Shown here piece after piece: positions 46,237-56,600 of a stretch of 64,000 nt of DNA. The notes below the pieces were generated by a model that did not search any database, had not been told where the DNA came from, and saw only the letters and a program-made list of their open reading frames with translations. The number at the start of each line of letters is the position of its first letter. Positions within the stretch are counted from its first letter, which is position 1. This DNA is from Anaerolineae bacterium (GTDB lineage: Bacteria; Chloroflexota; Anaerolineae; B4-G1; DUEL01), in NCBI GenBank assembly GCA_016931695.1, contig JAFGEI010000217.1, forward strand, positions 30,248 through 94,247. Reading direction: 5' to 3'. The position numbers and the translations under genes were made by a program.

Positions 46237-49200
46237 TCACTCTCCCCGGCTTGATTTGCCCTCTCCATCGCCGAGGGGCAGCCAGACGATGAACTCGCTG
46301 CCCTGCCCGACCTCGCTCTGAACCGTCACCTGCCCCCCGTGCAGTTCCAGGACCTCTTGGACGATCGCCAGCCCCAGGCCCGTTCCCGGCACCTGCATCT
46401 GGCGCGGCTCTTCGCCGCGGAAAAAGCGGTCAAATACGTAGGGCAATTCCGCCTCGGGAATACCAATGCCGGTATCTGTCACCTTCACCTGGGCCCACCG
46501 GCGTCCATTGACCTCCTCTTTTTCCGTGGCGACGACGACCCGCCCCCCGGCCGGCGTATAGCGGATGGCATTGATGACCAGGTTGTTCAGCGCCTGCATC
46601 ATCTGGCCCCGGTCGACCAGCACAACCAGGCCCGGCGTGACGATCCCCAATTCGAGGGTCAGACCGCGCTCCTGTGCCAGCACCCGGTGACTGTCCACGA
46701 CCGTTTCCGCCAGCTCGATAAGCGGAATGGGCCGCAGGTGCAACTCTAGCCGTCCGGCGTCGACGCGCGAGATTTGCAGAATATCCTCGATCAACCGCGC
46801 CTGTCGCTCCGCCTCTTGCTCCAGGGCGTCCAGGTATTCCGCCTGGTCCTCCGGCGCACATTGCCGCAGCAACGACACGTACAGCCTAATCGTCGTAATG
46901 GGCGTCCGGAGCTCGTGCGAGACGTTGGAGACGAGGCGGGATTTGAGGCGGTCGAGGGCCTTGAGGTGGCTGACATCGTGCACCGCGACGACTGCCCGCG
47001 CGCCCTCCATCCCCGGTTCCGAGATCGGAGCGGCGTTCAACTGCAAATCGAGCCCCTTCAACTCTAGCACCATCTCCGGCCGTTCTTCGACCCGCTGAAC
47101 CAGGCTGTAGACGGCATCCCGCAGCTGCTGCGCATCCTTGTCCGAGAGAATCTGGGTCAGCCAGGTATGGGCAATGGGGTTGGTCTGGAGGATGTTTCCC
47201 TCACCGTTGGTGACAATGATTCCATCGGAGGTGCTGCGGAGGACCGTCTCCAGGCGGGCGTATTGGGCCTGGATTTGCGCGGTTCGTTCCTGCACCCGTT
47301 CTTCCAGTTCCTCGCTAAAGCAGCGGATCTCTTCGTACAGGCGGACGTTGACCATGGCCACCGCGGCCTGGTTCGCCAGGGCCTGGGCCAGGCGTATCTG
47401 GTCGGCAGTAAACGTCCCTTCTCGCCGGGCAAGCTCGATCAACCCCACCGTCCGCCCGCGGGCGACCATGGACAGCAAGAGCAAGGCGTCCAACCCACGC
47501 CCCTGCAGCTCTGCCCCGACACCGTCGTTGGCATCGTCGGCCCGCAGCAGCAGTGGCTGTTGAGTCAGCAGGACTTCGAGCACCTCGGGGCGTTCGGCAG
47601 CGCGATACACGGCGCCGACCAGCGAATGGGCGTTCATCTCTCCCACCTGCCAGATGACTGCCACCTGGTCGCTCTCCCGCTCCCACTCGGAGATGATGCA
47701 GGCATTGGCGCCGGTCATCCGCAGCAGGCGGTCCCCCAACGCCTGGAGGACCCAATCGAGGTCCAGGGTGGAGGAAATCGCCCCACTCGCTTCGAGCAGG
47801 ATAGAGAGTTCTCGCGTCCGGCGCACCGCCTCGTCAAAGAGGCGCGCCCGCTCGATCGCCGCCGCCGCGTCCGCGGCCAGGGTCTGGCAAAGCTGGATCT
47901 CGACCTCGGTAAACTCGCGCTCCCACTCGGTCTCCCACAGCTCGATGTAGCCAATGACGCGATCCTGGCTCACCAGCGGCACGATCAAAAACGACTTCCA
48001 ACCATACTGTTCCGCCCCCACCTGCTCCGGGGGATCGAGAGTTGGATCGCTGGAGCGGACAAACAGGGGTTGCTTCTCCTCCAGGGCGCGCAGCGTGGTC
48101 GGGAACTGGCTCAGATCATAGGTCATGCCGAGGTCCGATTCCCGTTCCAGGCCCGTCGCCCGCGGGCCGATCCACTCTGCCAGCACGGTGGTTTGGGCCG
48201 TTTCACGATCCCAATCACAGATGTATGCACTGCTGACGTCCAACATCCGCCCGACCTGTCTCGCCAGCGTGCGCAGCACTTCTCCCAATTCCAGGCAGGA
48301 AGAGATGGCGACCGCCGCCTGGTGCATCTGGTTCAGCTCTTTGGCCCGGCGACGTGCCTCCTCAAAAAGCCGGCTGTTCTCAATCGCAATGGCAGCCTGG
48401 GCGGCAAACGCCTCCGCCAGGCGGGCGTGCTCGGCGGTGTAAAATTCAGGCTCCCGCTTATCCAGGGCGATCATGCCGACAAACCGCTCGCCCACCAGCA
48501 TGGGCACCCCCAGCCAGGAGCGGGTACCCAATGCGGCGTGCGGCTGCTGGCGGAAAGGCTCGTATTTTATCGGCGCATCGGCAACGATAAAGGGCCTGCG
48601 GCGGGAAAACACCTCGGCGTTCGGCGTAGCACCGTCGACGGGGAAAGAGCTGCCCAACAGCTCGTCGAGATTGGGAAACCCCCGCCCGCCGACAATCTCC
48701 ATGTTGTTCTGCCGCAGCAGCTGGACCGAGGCGCTGTCGTACGGCACAACCTTCTGCAGCTGGGCCAGAATGCGCTCGATGACTTGATTGCGGTCCAGCG
48801 TCGTGGTGAGCGCCAGCGCTGCCTCGCGCAGGGTATTCGCCTCCACCTGGTGGGTCGCGTCCTCCAAGATCCCGTCGACGAAACAGAACTTGCCGCCTTG
48901 ATCCCGCACCACGATCGAGTGCAACTCGGCCCAGAACGTCCCACCGTCCGGGCGGCGCATCTTGATCCGCCAGCCCGAGACGTGTCCCCGCCGTTCCAAC
49001 TCCTGCAGCAGCCGCTCCCGGTCGCCAGGATCGGCATAGAGACTCGAGATCGGGCAGGAAGCCGCCTCCTGGAGGGAGTCAAACCCCAGCAGGCGCAATC
49101 CCGCCGGGTTCAGTTCGAGGAATTCCCCTCCCACCGAACTGCGGTACACCCCGACCGGCAGATTGTCGATCAACTGGCGGTAGCGCACGTGCAGGTCGAG

Positions 49201-49602
49201 GGCCCGGCGCCTCTCGGCGGCCCGGTTGAACGCCGCCTGCACGGCAACCGGCAGCAGGGTATAGTGGTGAGGGGATTTGAGCACATAATCGTCCAGGCCC
49301 GCCTTCATCGCCTCGACGGCGATCTCCTCGCTGCCGGTGCCGGTAAACATGACCACCGGGCAGCCAGGCCAGTGCGCCTTGACCGTGCGCACCACGGTCA
49401 AGCCGTCTGTCCAACAAAGCTGGTAGTCGGTGACGACGAGGTCAGCCGGCTCCGCCTCTAGGGCCTGGGCAAATTCCTGCGCATTGGTGATCTCGATCAC
49501 CTCCAGGCCGGGGAGACTGCGCTTCAAGGCTCGCAGGGTCAACATCCGATCGTCGGGATTGTCGTCCAAGAGCAAAATGGACAATGGTCGTGCGCCAGTC
49601 AT
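46237..49602 (-). CDS. REC-PAS-multi-GAF-histidine kinase
   Basis: ILLLDDNPDDRMLTLRALKR...VVTDYQLCWTDG; PAS; several GAF repeats; VSNVSHELRTPITTIRLYVSLLRQ; GTGLGLAIVQEVLELHGG. Confidence 0.93.
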   Translation of the reverse strand: MTGARPLSILLLDDNPDDRMLTLRALKRSLPGLEVIEITNAQEFAQALEAEPADLVVTDYQLCWTDGLTVVRTVKAHWPGCPVVMFTGTGSEEIAVEAMKAGLDDYVLKSPHHYTLLPVAVQAAFNRAAERRRALDLHVRYRQLIDNLPVGVYRSSVGGEFLELNPAGLRLLGFDSLQEAASCPISSLYADPGDRERLLQELERRGHVSGWRIKMRRPDGGTFWAELHSIVVRDQGGKFCFVDGILEDATHQVEANTLREAALALTTTLDRNQVIERILAQLQKVVPYDSASVQLLRQNNMEIVGGRGFPNLDELLGSSFPVDGATPNAEVFSRRRPFIVADAPIKYEPFRQQPHAALGTRSWLGVPMLVGERFVGMIALDKREPEFYTAEHARLAEAFAAQAAIAIENSRLFEEARRRAKELNQMHQAAVAISSCLELGEVLRTLARQVGRMLDVSSAYICDWDRETAQTTVLAEWIGPRATGLERESDLGMTYDLSQFPTTLRALEEKQPLFVRSSDPTLDPPEQVGAEQYGWKSFLIVPLVSQDRVIGYIELWETEWEREFTEVEIQLCQTLAADAAAAIERARLFDEAVRRTRELSILLEASGAISSTLDLDWVLQALGDRLLRMTGANACIISEWERESDQVAVIWQVGEMNAHSLVGAVYRAAERPEVLEVLLTQQPLLLRADDANDGVGAELQGRGLDALLLLSMVARGRTVGLIELARREGTFTADQIRLAQALANQAAVAMVNVRLYEEIRCFSEELEERVQERTAQIQAQYARLETVLRSTSDGIIVTNGEGNILQTNPIAHTWLTQILSDKDAQQLRDAVYSLVQRVEERPEMVLELKGLDLQLNAAPISEPGMEGARAVVAVHDVSHLKALDRLKSRLVSNVSHELRTPITTIRLYVSLLRQCAPEDQAEYLDALEQEAERQARLIEDILQISRVDAGRLELHLRPIPLIELAETVVDSHRVLAQERGLTLELGIVTPGLVVLVDRGQMMQALNNLVINAIRYTPAGGRVVVATEKEEVNGRRWAQVKVTDTGIGIPEAELPYVFDRFFRGEEPRQMQVPGTGLGLAIVQEVLELHGGQVTVQSEVGQGSEFIVWLPLGDGEGKSSRGE

Positions 49603-49615
49603 CGCTCCCCCACTT

Positions 49616-51496
49616 TTACCGCCGTGCGTTCTCGTCACCCACGGGCAACTCGATCCAGAAATCGCTTCCTTCGCCAACCGTCGAATCCAGCCCCACCGCC
49701 CCCCCCATGCGCTGCATCCCCTTGCGCACGATCGCCAGGCCAATGCCGGTGCCGGGGTAGGTTTCGATACCGTGCAGCCGTTCGAAAACGCAAAAGATGC
49801 GTTCGTAGTGCTCCGGGGCGATGCCGATGCCATTGTCCTCCACCCACAGGCGGACCACCCCGTCCCGCTTCTCGGCCCAAATTCGCACCCGGGGCTGCAC
49901 GTCGGGGGCGACGAACTTGATGGCGTTTGCAACCAGGTTCGCGACCACCTGGGCCAGGGTGGGATAATGGCCCACCACTGCCGGGAGCGGTTTCTCGACG
50001 GTCACTCGTGCATCCTGTTCACGGATGGCGCTCTCCAACTGCAGCAGCACGTCCTGCAGCACCAGCTCCAGGCTGACCACCTTGAACTCGACGTTGGCGC
50101 GGGCGATGCGGCTGTAGGCCAGCAGGTCCTGGATCAGCGTGTCCATCCGCTGTGCCGAGCCTTGGATGCGCAGGACATAGTCGCGGCCGACGGCGTCCAG
50201 CTGGTCGCCACAATCCTCCAGCAGGGCCTGGCTCAAGCCCTGCGTCGCCCGCAGCGGCGCGCGGAGGTCGTGAGAGACCGAATAGGCAAAGGCCTCCAAC
50301 TCGGCATTGGCCTCCTGCAATGCCTGCGTCCGTTCCGCCACCCGCTGTTCGAGGGTTGCGACCAGGTTGCGGAGCTGGCGGGTCATTTCGTTGAAGGCGT
50401 GGGCCAGCAGGCCCATCTCGTCCGCTCGCTGCAGCGGGGCGACCCGCTCCAGGTTTCCGGCGGCGATGTCGCTGGCGACTGCGGTCAGTTCGGTGATGGG
50501 ACGCACAATGCGCCGCGTCAGGAGCAGCGCGGCCGCCGCGGCCAGAACGGCGGCAACGCCGACTACGCCGGCCATCGTCGCCGCCTGGCGGTAGGCAGCA
50601 GCCACCACGACCGTCCAATCCTGCTCGATCAGCAAAGCGACTTCCATCTTGGGTACCCAGCGGTAGGTTCCCAGGACATCCTGGCCCCAGTCGTTGACGT
50701 AGCGCCCGCTTCCCGCCACGCGCAACAGCGCCCGGCGCACGCCGACGCTCCCCACCTCTCCCTGGGCAGCCACGTCCATTCCGCGGCTTCCGGCAATGTA
50801 CAGGCCAGCGTCGCTCACCAGGTACGTCTCGCCCTGGCCGCCCATCCCGCTACCCGCCTGGATCAACACGCCCAGGTCAGCCAGGTTCGCCCGCCCGACG
50901 AGCACCGCCAACACGTCGCCGCCCGGTTCCTCCACCGGCCGGGCGATGAGCATCGTCGGCCCATTGACGGTGGGGTCAAAAACCGGCGGTTGGACGTACA
51001 ATTCCCGCTGCCCGTGCTGGAAATAGGCGGCCGTAAAATGGGACTCGCCCTCGCGCAGCACGTCGGTCGAGACCATCGTCCGCCCCGTGTCGGCGTCCAG
51101 CAGCGCCAGCTCGACAAAGGCCACCTTTTTGCGCAAGAATCCGGTCAGGCGCACGGCAATTTCCGAATAGGCGTTCAACCGCTCCGGGCTCTCCCCTGGA
51201 GCGGTGCGCAGCACGGCGAGCAGCTGCTGCAGCGACGGCTCCGTCGCCAGCACCGCCAGGTCGCTCTCCCGCTCCTCGACCCAGCGCTCGATCTGCCGCT
51301 GCTTCAAGTCGGCCGCGGACGCCAGTTGACGGCGAGTGCTGGCGAGCTGGGACTGGTAGCTCAGCCTCGCCCCGATGAGGATGAAAGCCAGCGACAGGGC
51401 CAGGACCAGCAGCAGGCTGTAGGCGAGCATCGCGTGCCGGATGCTGCCCCGCCGCGCGGGCAAGGTCATTGCCTGACCAGGCTCAGAGTTTTGCAT
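49616..51496 (-). CDS. transmembrane sensor histidine kinase (extracellular Cache-like domain, HAMP, HisKA, HATPase)
   Basis: TM AMLAYSLLLVLALSLAFILIGA; HAMP RRIVRPITELTAVASDIAAGNLERVAPLQRADEMGLLAHAFNEM; SVSHDLRAPLRATQGLSQALLED; GTGIGLAIVRKGMQRMGG. Confidence 0.93.
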   Translation of the reverse strand: MQNSEPGQAMTLPARRGSIRHAMLAYSLLLVLALSLAFILIGARLSYQSQLASTRRQLASAADLKQRQIERWVEERESDLAVLATEPSLQQLLAVLRTAPGESPERLNAYSEIAVRLTGFLRKKVAFVELALLDADTGRTMVSTDVLREGESHFTAAYFQHGQRELYVQPPVFDPTVNGPTMLIARPVEEPGGDVLAVLVGRANLADLGVLIQAGSGMGGQGETYLVSDAGLYIAGSRGMDVAAQGEVGSVGVRRALLRVAGSGRYVNDWGQDVLGTYRWVPKMEVALLIEQDWTVVVAAAYRQAATMAGVVGVAAVLAAAAALLLTRRIVRPITELTAVASDIAAGNLERVAPLQRADEMGLLAHAFNEMTRQLRNLVATLEQRVAERTQALQEANAELEAFAYSVSHDLRAPLRATQGLSQALLEDCGDQLDAVGRDYVLRIQGSAQRMDTLIQDLLAYSRIARANVEFKVVSLELVLQDVLLQLESAIREQDARVTVEKPLPAVVGHYPTLAQVVANLVANAIKFVAPDVQPRVRIWAEKRDGVVRLWVEDNGIGIAPEHYERIFCVFERLHGIETYPGTGIGLAIVRKGMQRMGGAVGLDSTVGEGSDFWIELPVGDENARR

Positions 51497-51502
51497 ATCG
51501 CT

Positions 51503-52654
51503 TCAGCGCCTGTAGAGTACAAACTGTCCGCCCGCGTCAATCTGGTAGACCACGCTGATTGCCCCGACGCGGTTCCCCTGTTCGTCAAATCCCTCGATCG
51601 GGCCGGTAATGCCGGCAAAGTCGGCCAGTTCGTCGTGCAGGTAGTCGGCGAGCAGCGCCGGGTCGTCGGACCCGGTCTGCTCGATGGCATAGACAACCAG
51701 GCGGAACCCGTCTGCCGCTCCCAGGGTACGATTGCTGGCCGGGAACTCGCCATAGGCCTGCTCGTAATCGGCGACAAAAGCAGCGGTCTCGGGGTACTGC
51801 AGCATATCCTGGGCCAAGAGCTCCGTGGTGACAAAAGTCCCCGCCGCTGCTGGCCCGGCGTAAGCGACGAACTCTGGGGTATCGAGGGCATCGCCGCCGA
51901 CGAACTGGACCTCCAGGCCGCTCTCGTACATCTGGCGCGCCAGCAGCCCTCCTTCGACATAGTAGCCGGTGAAATAGAGCGCGTCGGCCTCGCGCTCCGT
52001 CAATTCCTGGATCAAGGCGGTGAAATCCCGCTGACCCAAGCGGACGGCGGTCGACAAGACGACCGTTCCCCCGCGCACCTCGATGGCGGCCTGGGCCAGC
52101 GCGGCCAGTTCGTAGGCATACAAAGAGTGATCGTGGACCAAAGCGACCCGCGGCCGCTGCAGGTCGTCGACCATCAACCCGGCCGCGCATTGCGCCTGTC
52201 GCGCGTTGGTGGAACAGGTGCGGAAAAATCCCGGGCACCCCTGTTCGGTCAACTGCATCACGGTCGAGGCGGGCGTGATCTGCAGCACGCCCGCCTCAGC
52301 ATAGATCGCCGACGCCGCGGCAGTGGCATCCGAGTTGTACGAGCCCACGACGGCAACGACCCCTTCCGCTACCAGCCGCTCCGCCACCCGGCGCGCCTCC
52401 TCGCTGTCGCCCCGGTCATCCCCGACGACGACCTCGACCGGGCGCCCGCCCAGCACCCCGCCCCGATCATTCACCTGGTCGGCCAGCAACTGGAGCGCGC
52501 GGTAAAAGCCCACCCCCTCGTAGGCCAGGTCGCCGCTCATTGGGCCCTGCACACCGATCCGAACGGGAGAGCGATCGACCCGTCCACAGGCTGTCATCAA
52601 ACCGCACACAGCGGCGAGGATGGCCCCCATCGTCCAGAATAGCCGTGGCTTCAT
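51503..52654 (-). CDS. branched-chain amino acid-type periplasmic binding protein (Peripla_BP_6), lipoprotein
   Basis: ILAAVCGLMTACGRVDRSPVRIGVQGPMSGDLAYEGVGFYRALQLLADQVNDRGGVLGGRPVEVVVGDDRGD...VAVVGSYNSDATAAASAIYAEAGVLQITPAST. Confidence 0.92.
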   Translation of the reverse strand: MKPRLFWTMGAILAAVCGLMTACGRVDRSPVRIGVQGPMSGDLAYEGVGFYRALQLLADQVNDRGGVLGGRPVEVVVGDDRGDSEEARRVAERLVAEGVVAVVGSYNSDATAAASAIYAEAGVLQITPASTVMQLTEQGCPGFFRTCSTNARQAQCAAGLMVDDLQRPRVALVHDHSLYAYELAALAQAAIEVRGGTVVLSTAVRLGQRDFTALIQELTEREADALYFTGYYVEGGLLARQMYESGLEVQFVGGDALDTPEFVAYAGPAAAGTFVTTELLAQDMLQYPETAAFVADYEQAYGEFPASNRTLGAADGFRLVVYAIEQTGSDDPALLADYLHDELADFAGITGPIEGFDEQGNRVGAISVVYQIDAGGQFVLYRR

Positions 52655-52904
52655 TTTTTTGCCCTCCCATCCCACTTGCAAGCCGCGATCCATCACGTCC
52701 TTGCGATTGGGCCGAGATGTGGAGAAAGAGCCAGCTTGTGCGCTTTTCAAGGGTCGACTGGATACAAATAGATTATAGCACAACCCCAGGCAGTTTGGCA
52801 ATGCCCCCCCTGGGAGGGATTTCAAAGCAAAACACGCGACTGCCGCTTTTCTCTGCCATGGGAGCCTGAAAATGGCATCTCACGCTACCCAGGCCGTCAT
52901 TCCC

Positions 52905-52942
52905 GCGAAGCATGTCCCCGCTTTCGCGGGGACATGCTTCGC
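52905..52942. repeat. perfect 17-bp hairpin
   Basis: GCGAAGCATGTCCCCGC-tttc-GCGGGGACATGCTTCGC. Confidence 0.85.
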
Positions 52943-53048
52943 CGTGTCAATTCGTGTCACACCGATTTCCTCCAGCCGCTTTGCCCTCCATGTCCTCATT
53001 TGCATGACCTGGCAGAGAAGTGTAGAATCAGATAGCGAGGATTGCGCG

Positions 53049-53603
53049 ATGAAAATCATTGTTGCCATAACCGGCGCGTCGGGTGCAGTCATGGCGCTCC
53101 GCCTGCTCCAGGAACTGTCCGCCCACCACGTCTACCTGGTCGTCACCGCCGCGGCACGCCGGGTCATTCGCTACGAACTGGGCGACCCAGTCCTGCCCTG
53201 CGCCCGCTGCTTTGCGGCGCAAGAGATGGACGCCAGCATCGCCAGTTCGTCCCACCCGGTCGACGCGATGGTCGTGATCCCCTGTTCGATGAAAACCCTG
53301 GCCGCCATTGCCCACGGCTATACGGACGACCTGGTCGTGCGGGCAGCGGATAACGTCCTGCGCATGAACAAGCGGCTGGTACTGGTGCCGCGGGAAACCC
53401 CGCTCTCGCTCGCCGCGCTGGAGAACATGCGCGTCGCCCGCCAGGCGGGGGCGGTGATCCTGCCGCCGGCGATGGCCTACTACTTTCAGCCCCAGACCGT
53501 CGACGACGTGACTGACTTTTTCGTCGGTAAGGTGCTCGATGCGCTGGGCCTGCCGCACGAACTGTACCGCCGCTGGAGCGGCCCCGAGACTGGAGAGGAA
53601 TAG
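53049..53603 (+). CDS. ubiX: UbiX-family flavin prenyltransferase
   Basis: MKIIVAITGASGAVMALRLLQEL; VVIPCSMKTLAAIAHGYTDDLVVRAADNVLRMNKRLVLVPRETPLSLAALENM. Confidence 0.93.
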   Translation: MKIIVAITGASGAVMALRLLQELSAHHVYLVVTAAARRVIRYELGDPVLPCARCFAAQEMDASIASSSHPVDAMVVIPCSMKTLAAIAHGYTDDLVVRAADNVLRMNKRLVLVPRETPLSLAALENMRVARQAGAVILPPAMAYYFQPQTVDDVTDFFVGKVLDALGLPHELYRRWSGPETGEE

Positions 53604-53606
53604 CAA

Positions 53607-56600
53607 ATGACCGCTGACGAGATTTCGGCTCTGCGCGAGGCGATCGCCGCCCTAGAAGCGCAGCGGGCCATCCTGGGCGATGCGGTGGTCGAGACCGCCC
53701 TGGCGCCGCTGCAGGAGAAACTGCTCGCCCTCACCCGCGCCGCTCCCCCCGCAGACGAGCGCAAGCGGGTCACCATCCTCTTTTCCGACCTGGCCGGGTT
53801 CACCGCCATGTCCGAAACCCTCGATCCGGAAGACGTTCACGCCATCATCGACGCCTACTTTGCGCGCATGAACCCCGCCATCACCCGCTTTGGCGGCGTG
53901 ATCGAAAAGTACATTGGCGACGCGGTGATGGCCCTCTTTGGCGCTCCCCACGCCCTGGAGAACCACGAAGAGATGGCGGTCCGCGCGGCGCTGGCCATGC
54001 AGCAGGCGCTGGACGAGTACAACCAGGAACTGGAACGGGAGCGCGGCCTACAACTGGCCATGCGCATCGGCCTCAACACCGGGCTGGTGATGTACGGGGC
54101 AATGGGCGGCAAGGCGAGCTCCGACTTCACCGTCATCGGCGACGCGGTCAACCTGGCCTCGCGGCTGGAGCACGCCGCGCCGGTCGGCGGCATCCTGGTC
54201 AGCAGCGAGACGGCGCAGCGGCTGCATGCGATCTTTGAATTCGAGCCGCCGCAGCAGGTCACGGTCAAGGGCAAGGCAGAGCCGATCACCGTCTACGTGG
54301 TGCGGGGGGAAAAGGCGCAGCGGGGGCAGGTGCGCGGGCTGGCGGGGCTGCACGCGCCGATGGTGGGGCGCGAGCGGGAGATGGCGGCGCTGCAAGAGTC
54401 TTTCACCCGCGCGGTGGACGACAAGAACTGGCAGGTGGCGATGCTGGTCGGCGAGGCCGGCATCGGCAAGAGCCGCCTGCGGCGCGAGTTCGTCGCCTGG
54501 GTCAAGCAGGCCCACCCGCAGACCCGGCTGGTCATCGGCCGCTGCTACGCCCACACCCGCGACACGCCCTATTCCCTGGTCGCCGACATTGTGCGCAGTC
54601 TCTTCCAGATCGACGCGCAGGCCGATACCGCCACCACCCTCGCACAACTTGCAGAACGGGTGCGGGTGCTGGACCCGGCGGTCAACGAGACCGAATTCCG
54701 CTACCGGCTGGCCTCCCTCGCCAGCATCCTGGGCCTGCCGCTGCCCGACAATCCGCTGCACGCCCTGGCCCCAGAGCAGCGGCGCGACCGCGTCTTTCTC
54801 TCCCTGGAATGGATGCTGCTGGCAGTTTCAGCCGTCGCGCCAATGCCGATCATCCTCGACGACCTCCACTGGGCCGACACGACCTCCTGCGCCGTCGTCG
54901 AGCGCTGGGCTCAGGTGGCGCGCCGCGGTGCCACCGGCAACCACACCGCCTTCTTCCTGCTGATCAGCCGCCCGGCCGAAGAGCCCAACTCGCCACTGGA
55001 CCAGTTGATCGAGCAGTTGTCGACGCCGCCCTGCCTGGCGTTGCGCCTCTCCCCCCTGGACGAGGGGCAATCCACTGCACTCGTCTCCGCCCTGCTCGCC
55101 GGCGTCGACCTGCCAGCCGAGCTGCTGACACTGATCACCGCACGCGCCCAAGGCAACCCGTTCTTTGTCGAAGAACTGCTGCGCACGCTCATCGAGAACA
55201 AGTGCCTGACCCACGATCCGGCTTCCGGGCGCTGGCGCGTGACACAGCACGTGGCCGAACTCGACGTGCCCGGCACCGTACAGGGGGTGTTGGCCGCCCG
55301 CCTGGATCGCCTGCCGCCGCTGGACAAGCAGATCCTCCAACGGGCCGCTGTCAGCGGGCGGGTCTTTTGGCAGCAGCTGTTGGCCCGGATCAGCCAAGAC
55401 GGGCAGAACGTAGAACAAGCGGTACAGGAAACGCTCGACCGCCTGCAGGCCCGCCAGTTGGTGCTCCAGATGGGCGAGTCGCAGGTCATCAACGATTGGG
55501 AGTGGGCCTTTCGCCACGCCCTCACCCAGGAGGTTGCCTACGCCAGCCTGCCTCGCGGGGTGCGACAGCGCATCCACGCCCAGGTGGCACGCTGGTTGGA
55601 AGAACGGATCGTCGAACAGCAGAGCACGTTCATCCCGCTCATTGCCTATCACTACGATCAGGGTAACGTACCGCAAAAGGCGGCCATCTACCTGCGACGG
55701 GCTGGCGAACAGGCAGCCGCCCAGTTCGCCAACGACGACGCGGTACGCTACCTGAGCCGCGCCATCGAACTGGCCCCGCCGGCGGACGAGGCGGAACGCT
55801 ACGCGCTCTTGCTGGCGCGGGAGAACGTCCTGCACCTGCAGGGAGCGCGGGAGGTCCAGGCGCAGGACCTGTCGCTCCTGGCGCAGCTGGCAGACACGCT
55901 GGACGACGACCGTCGGCGGGCCGAGGCCGCCCTGCGCCGCGCCCGCTACGCCCAGGCGACCAGCGATTTTTCAGCGGCGATCGCCGCCACCCAGGAAGCC
56001 GCCCGTTGGGGAGAGGCCAGCCGCGACTCTGTGCTCCAGGCGTCCGCCCACCTGGGATGGGGTGACGCCCTCTTGAGCCAGGGCGCCTATGAAGCGGCGC
56101 GGCCGCAGCTCGAACAGGCGTTGGAGCTGGCCATGTCTGCCGAGGCCCACCAGGTCGCAGCCCATAGCCGCCATGCCCTCGGCCGTGCTGCCTTCGACCA
56201 GGGCGATTATGCGCAGGCGACCGCCGATTACGAGTGGGCGCTGGATATTTACCGCGCCAGCAGCGACCGGCGCGGAGAAGCCAGCGTGCTGAACAGCCTG
56301 GGTGTCGCCTGCTGGAAACTGGGCGAATACGACCGCGCTCGATCATACTACCACCAGGTGCTCCAGATACGGCGCGAGACCGGCGACCGGCGCGGCGAGG
56401 CCGGGATGCTGAACAACCTGGGGGTGATCTTCCAGGAACTGGCCCGGCACGACGAGGCGCTCGATTACTACGAACAGTCCTTGCACATCGCCCGCCAGAT
56501 CGAGGAGCGCCGCGGCGAAGCCGTTGCCCTGGAAAACAGCGGCATCACCTACATCTCCCAGGGCCAATACAGCCGGGCGTCAGCCAACCTTGAGACGGCA

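Noticed and set aside
47167-49461. 764-aa plus-strand ORF
   Set aside because: Antisense to the REC-PAS-GAF kinase; no domain signature.
49430-52642. 1070-aa plus-strand ORF
   Set aside because: Antisense to the well-supported histidine kinase and binding-protein genes; low-complexity R/G/H-rich product typical of GC-rich shadow ORFs.
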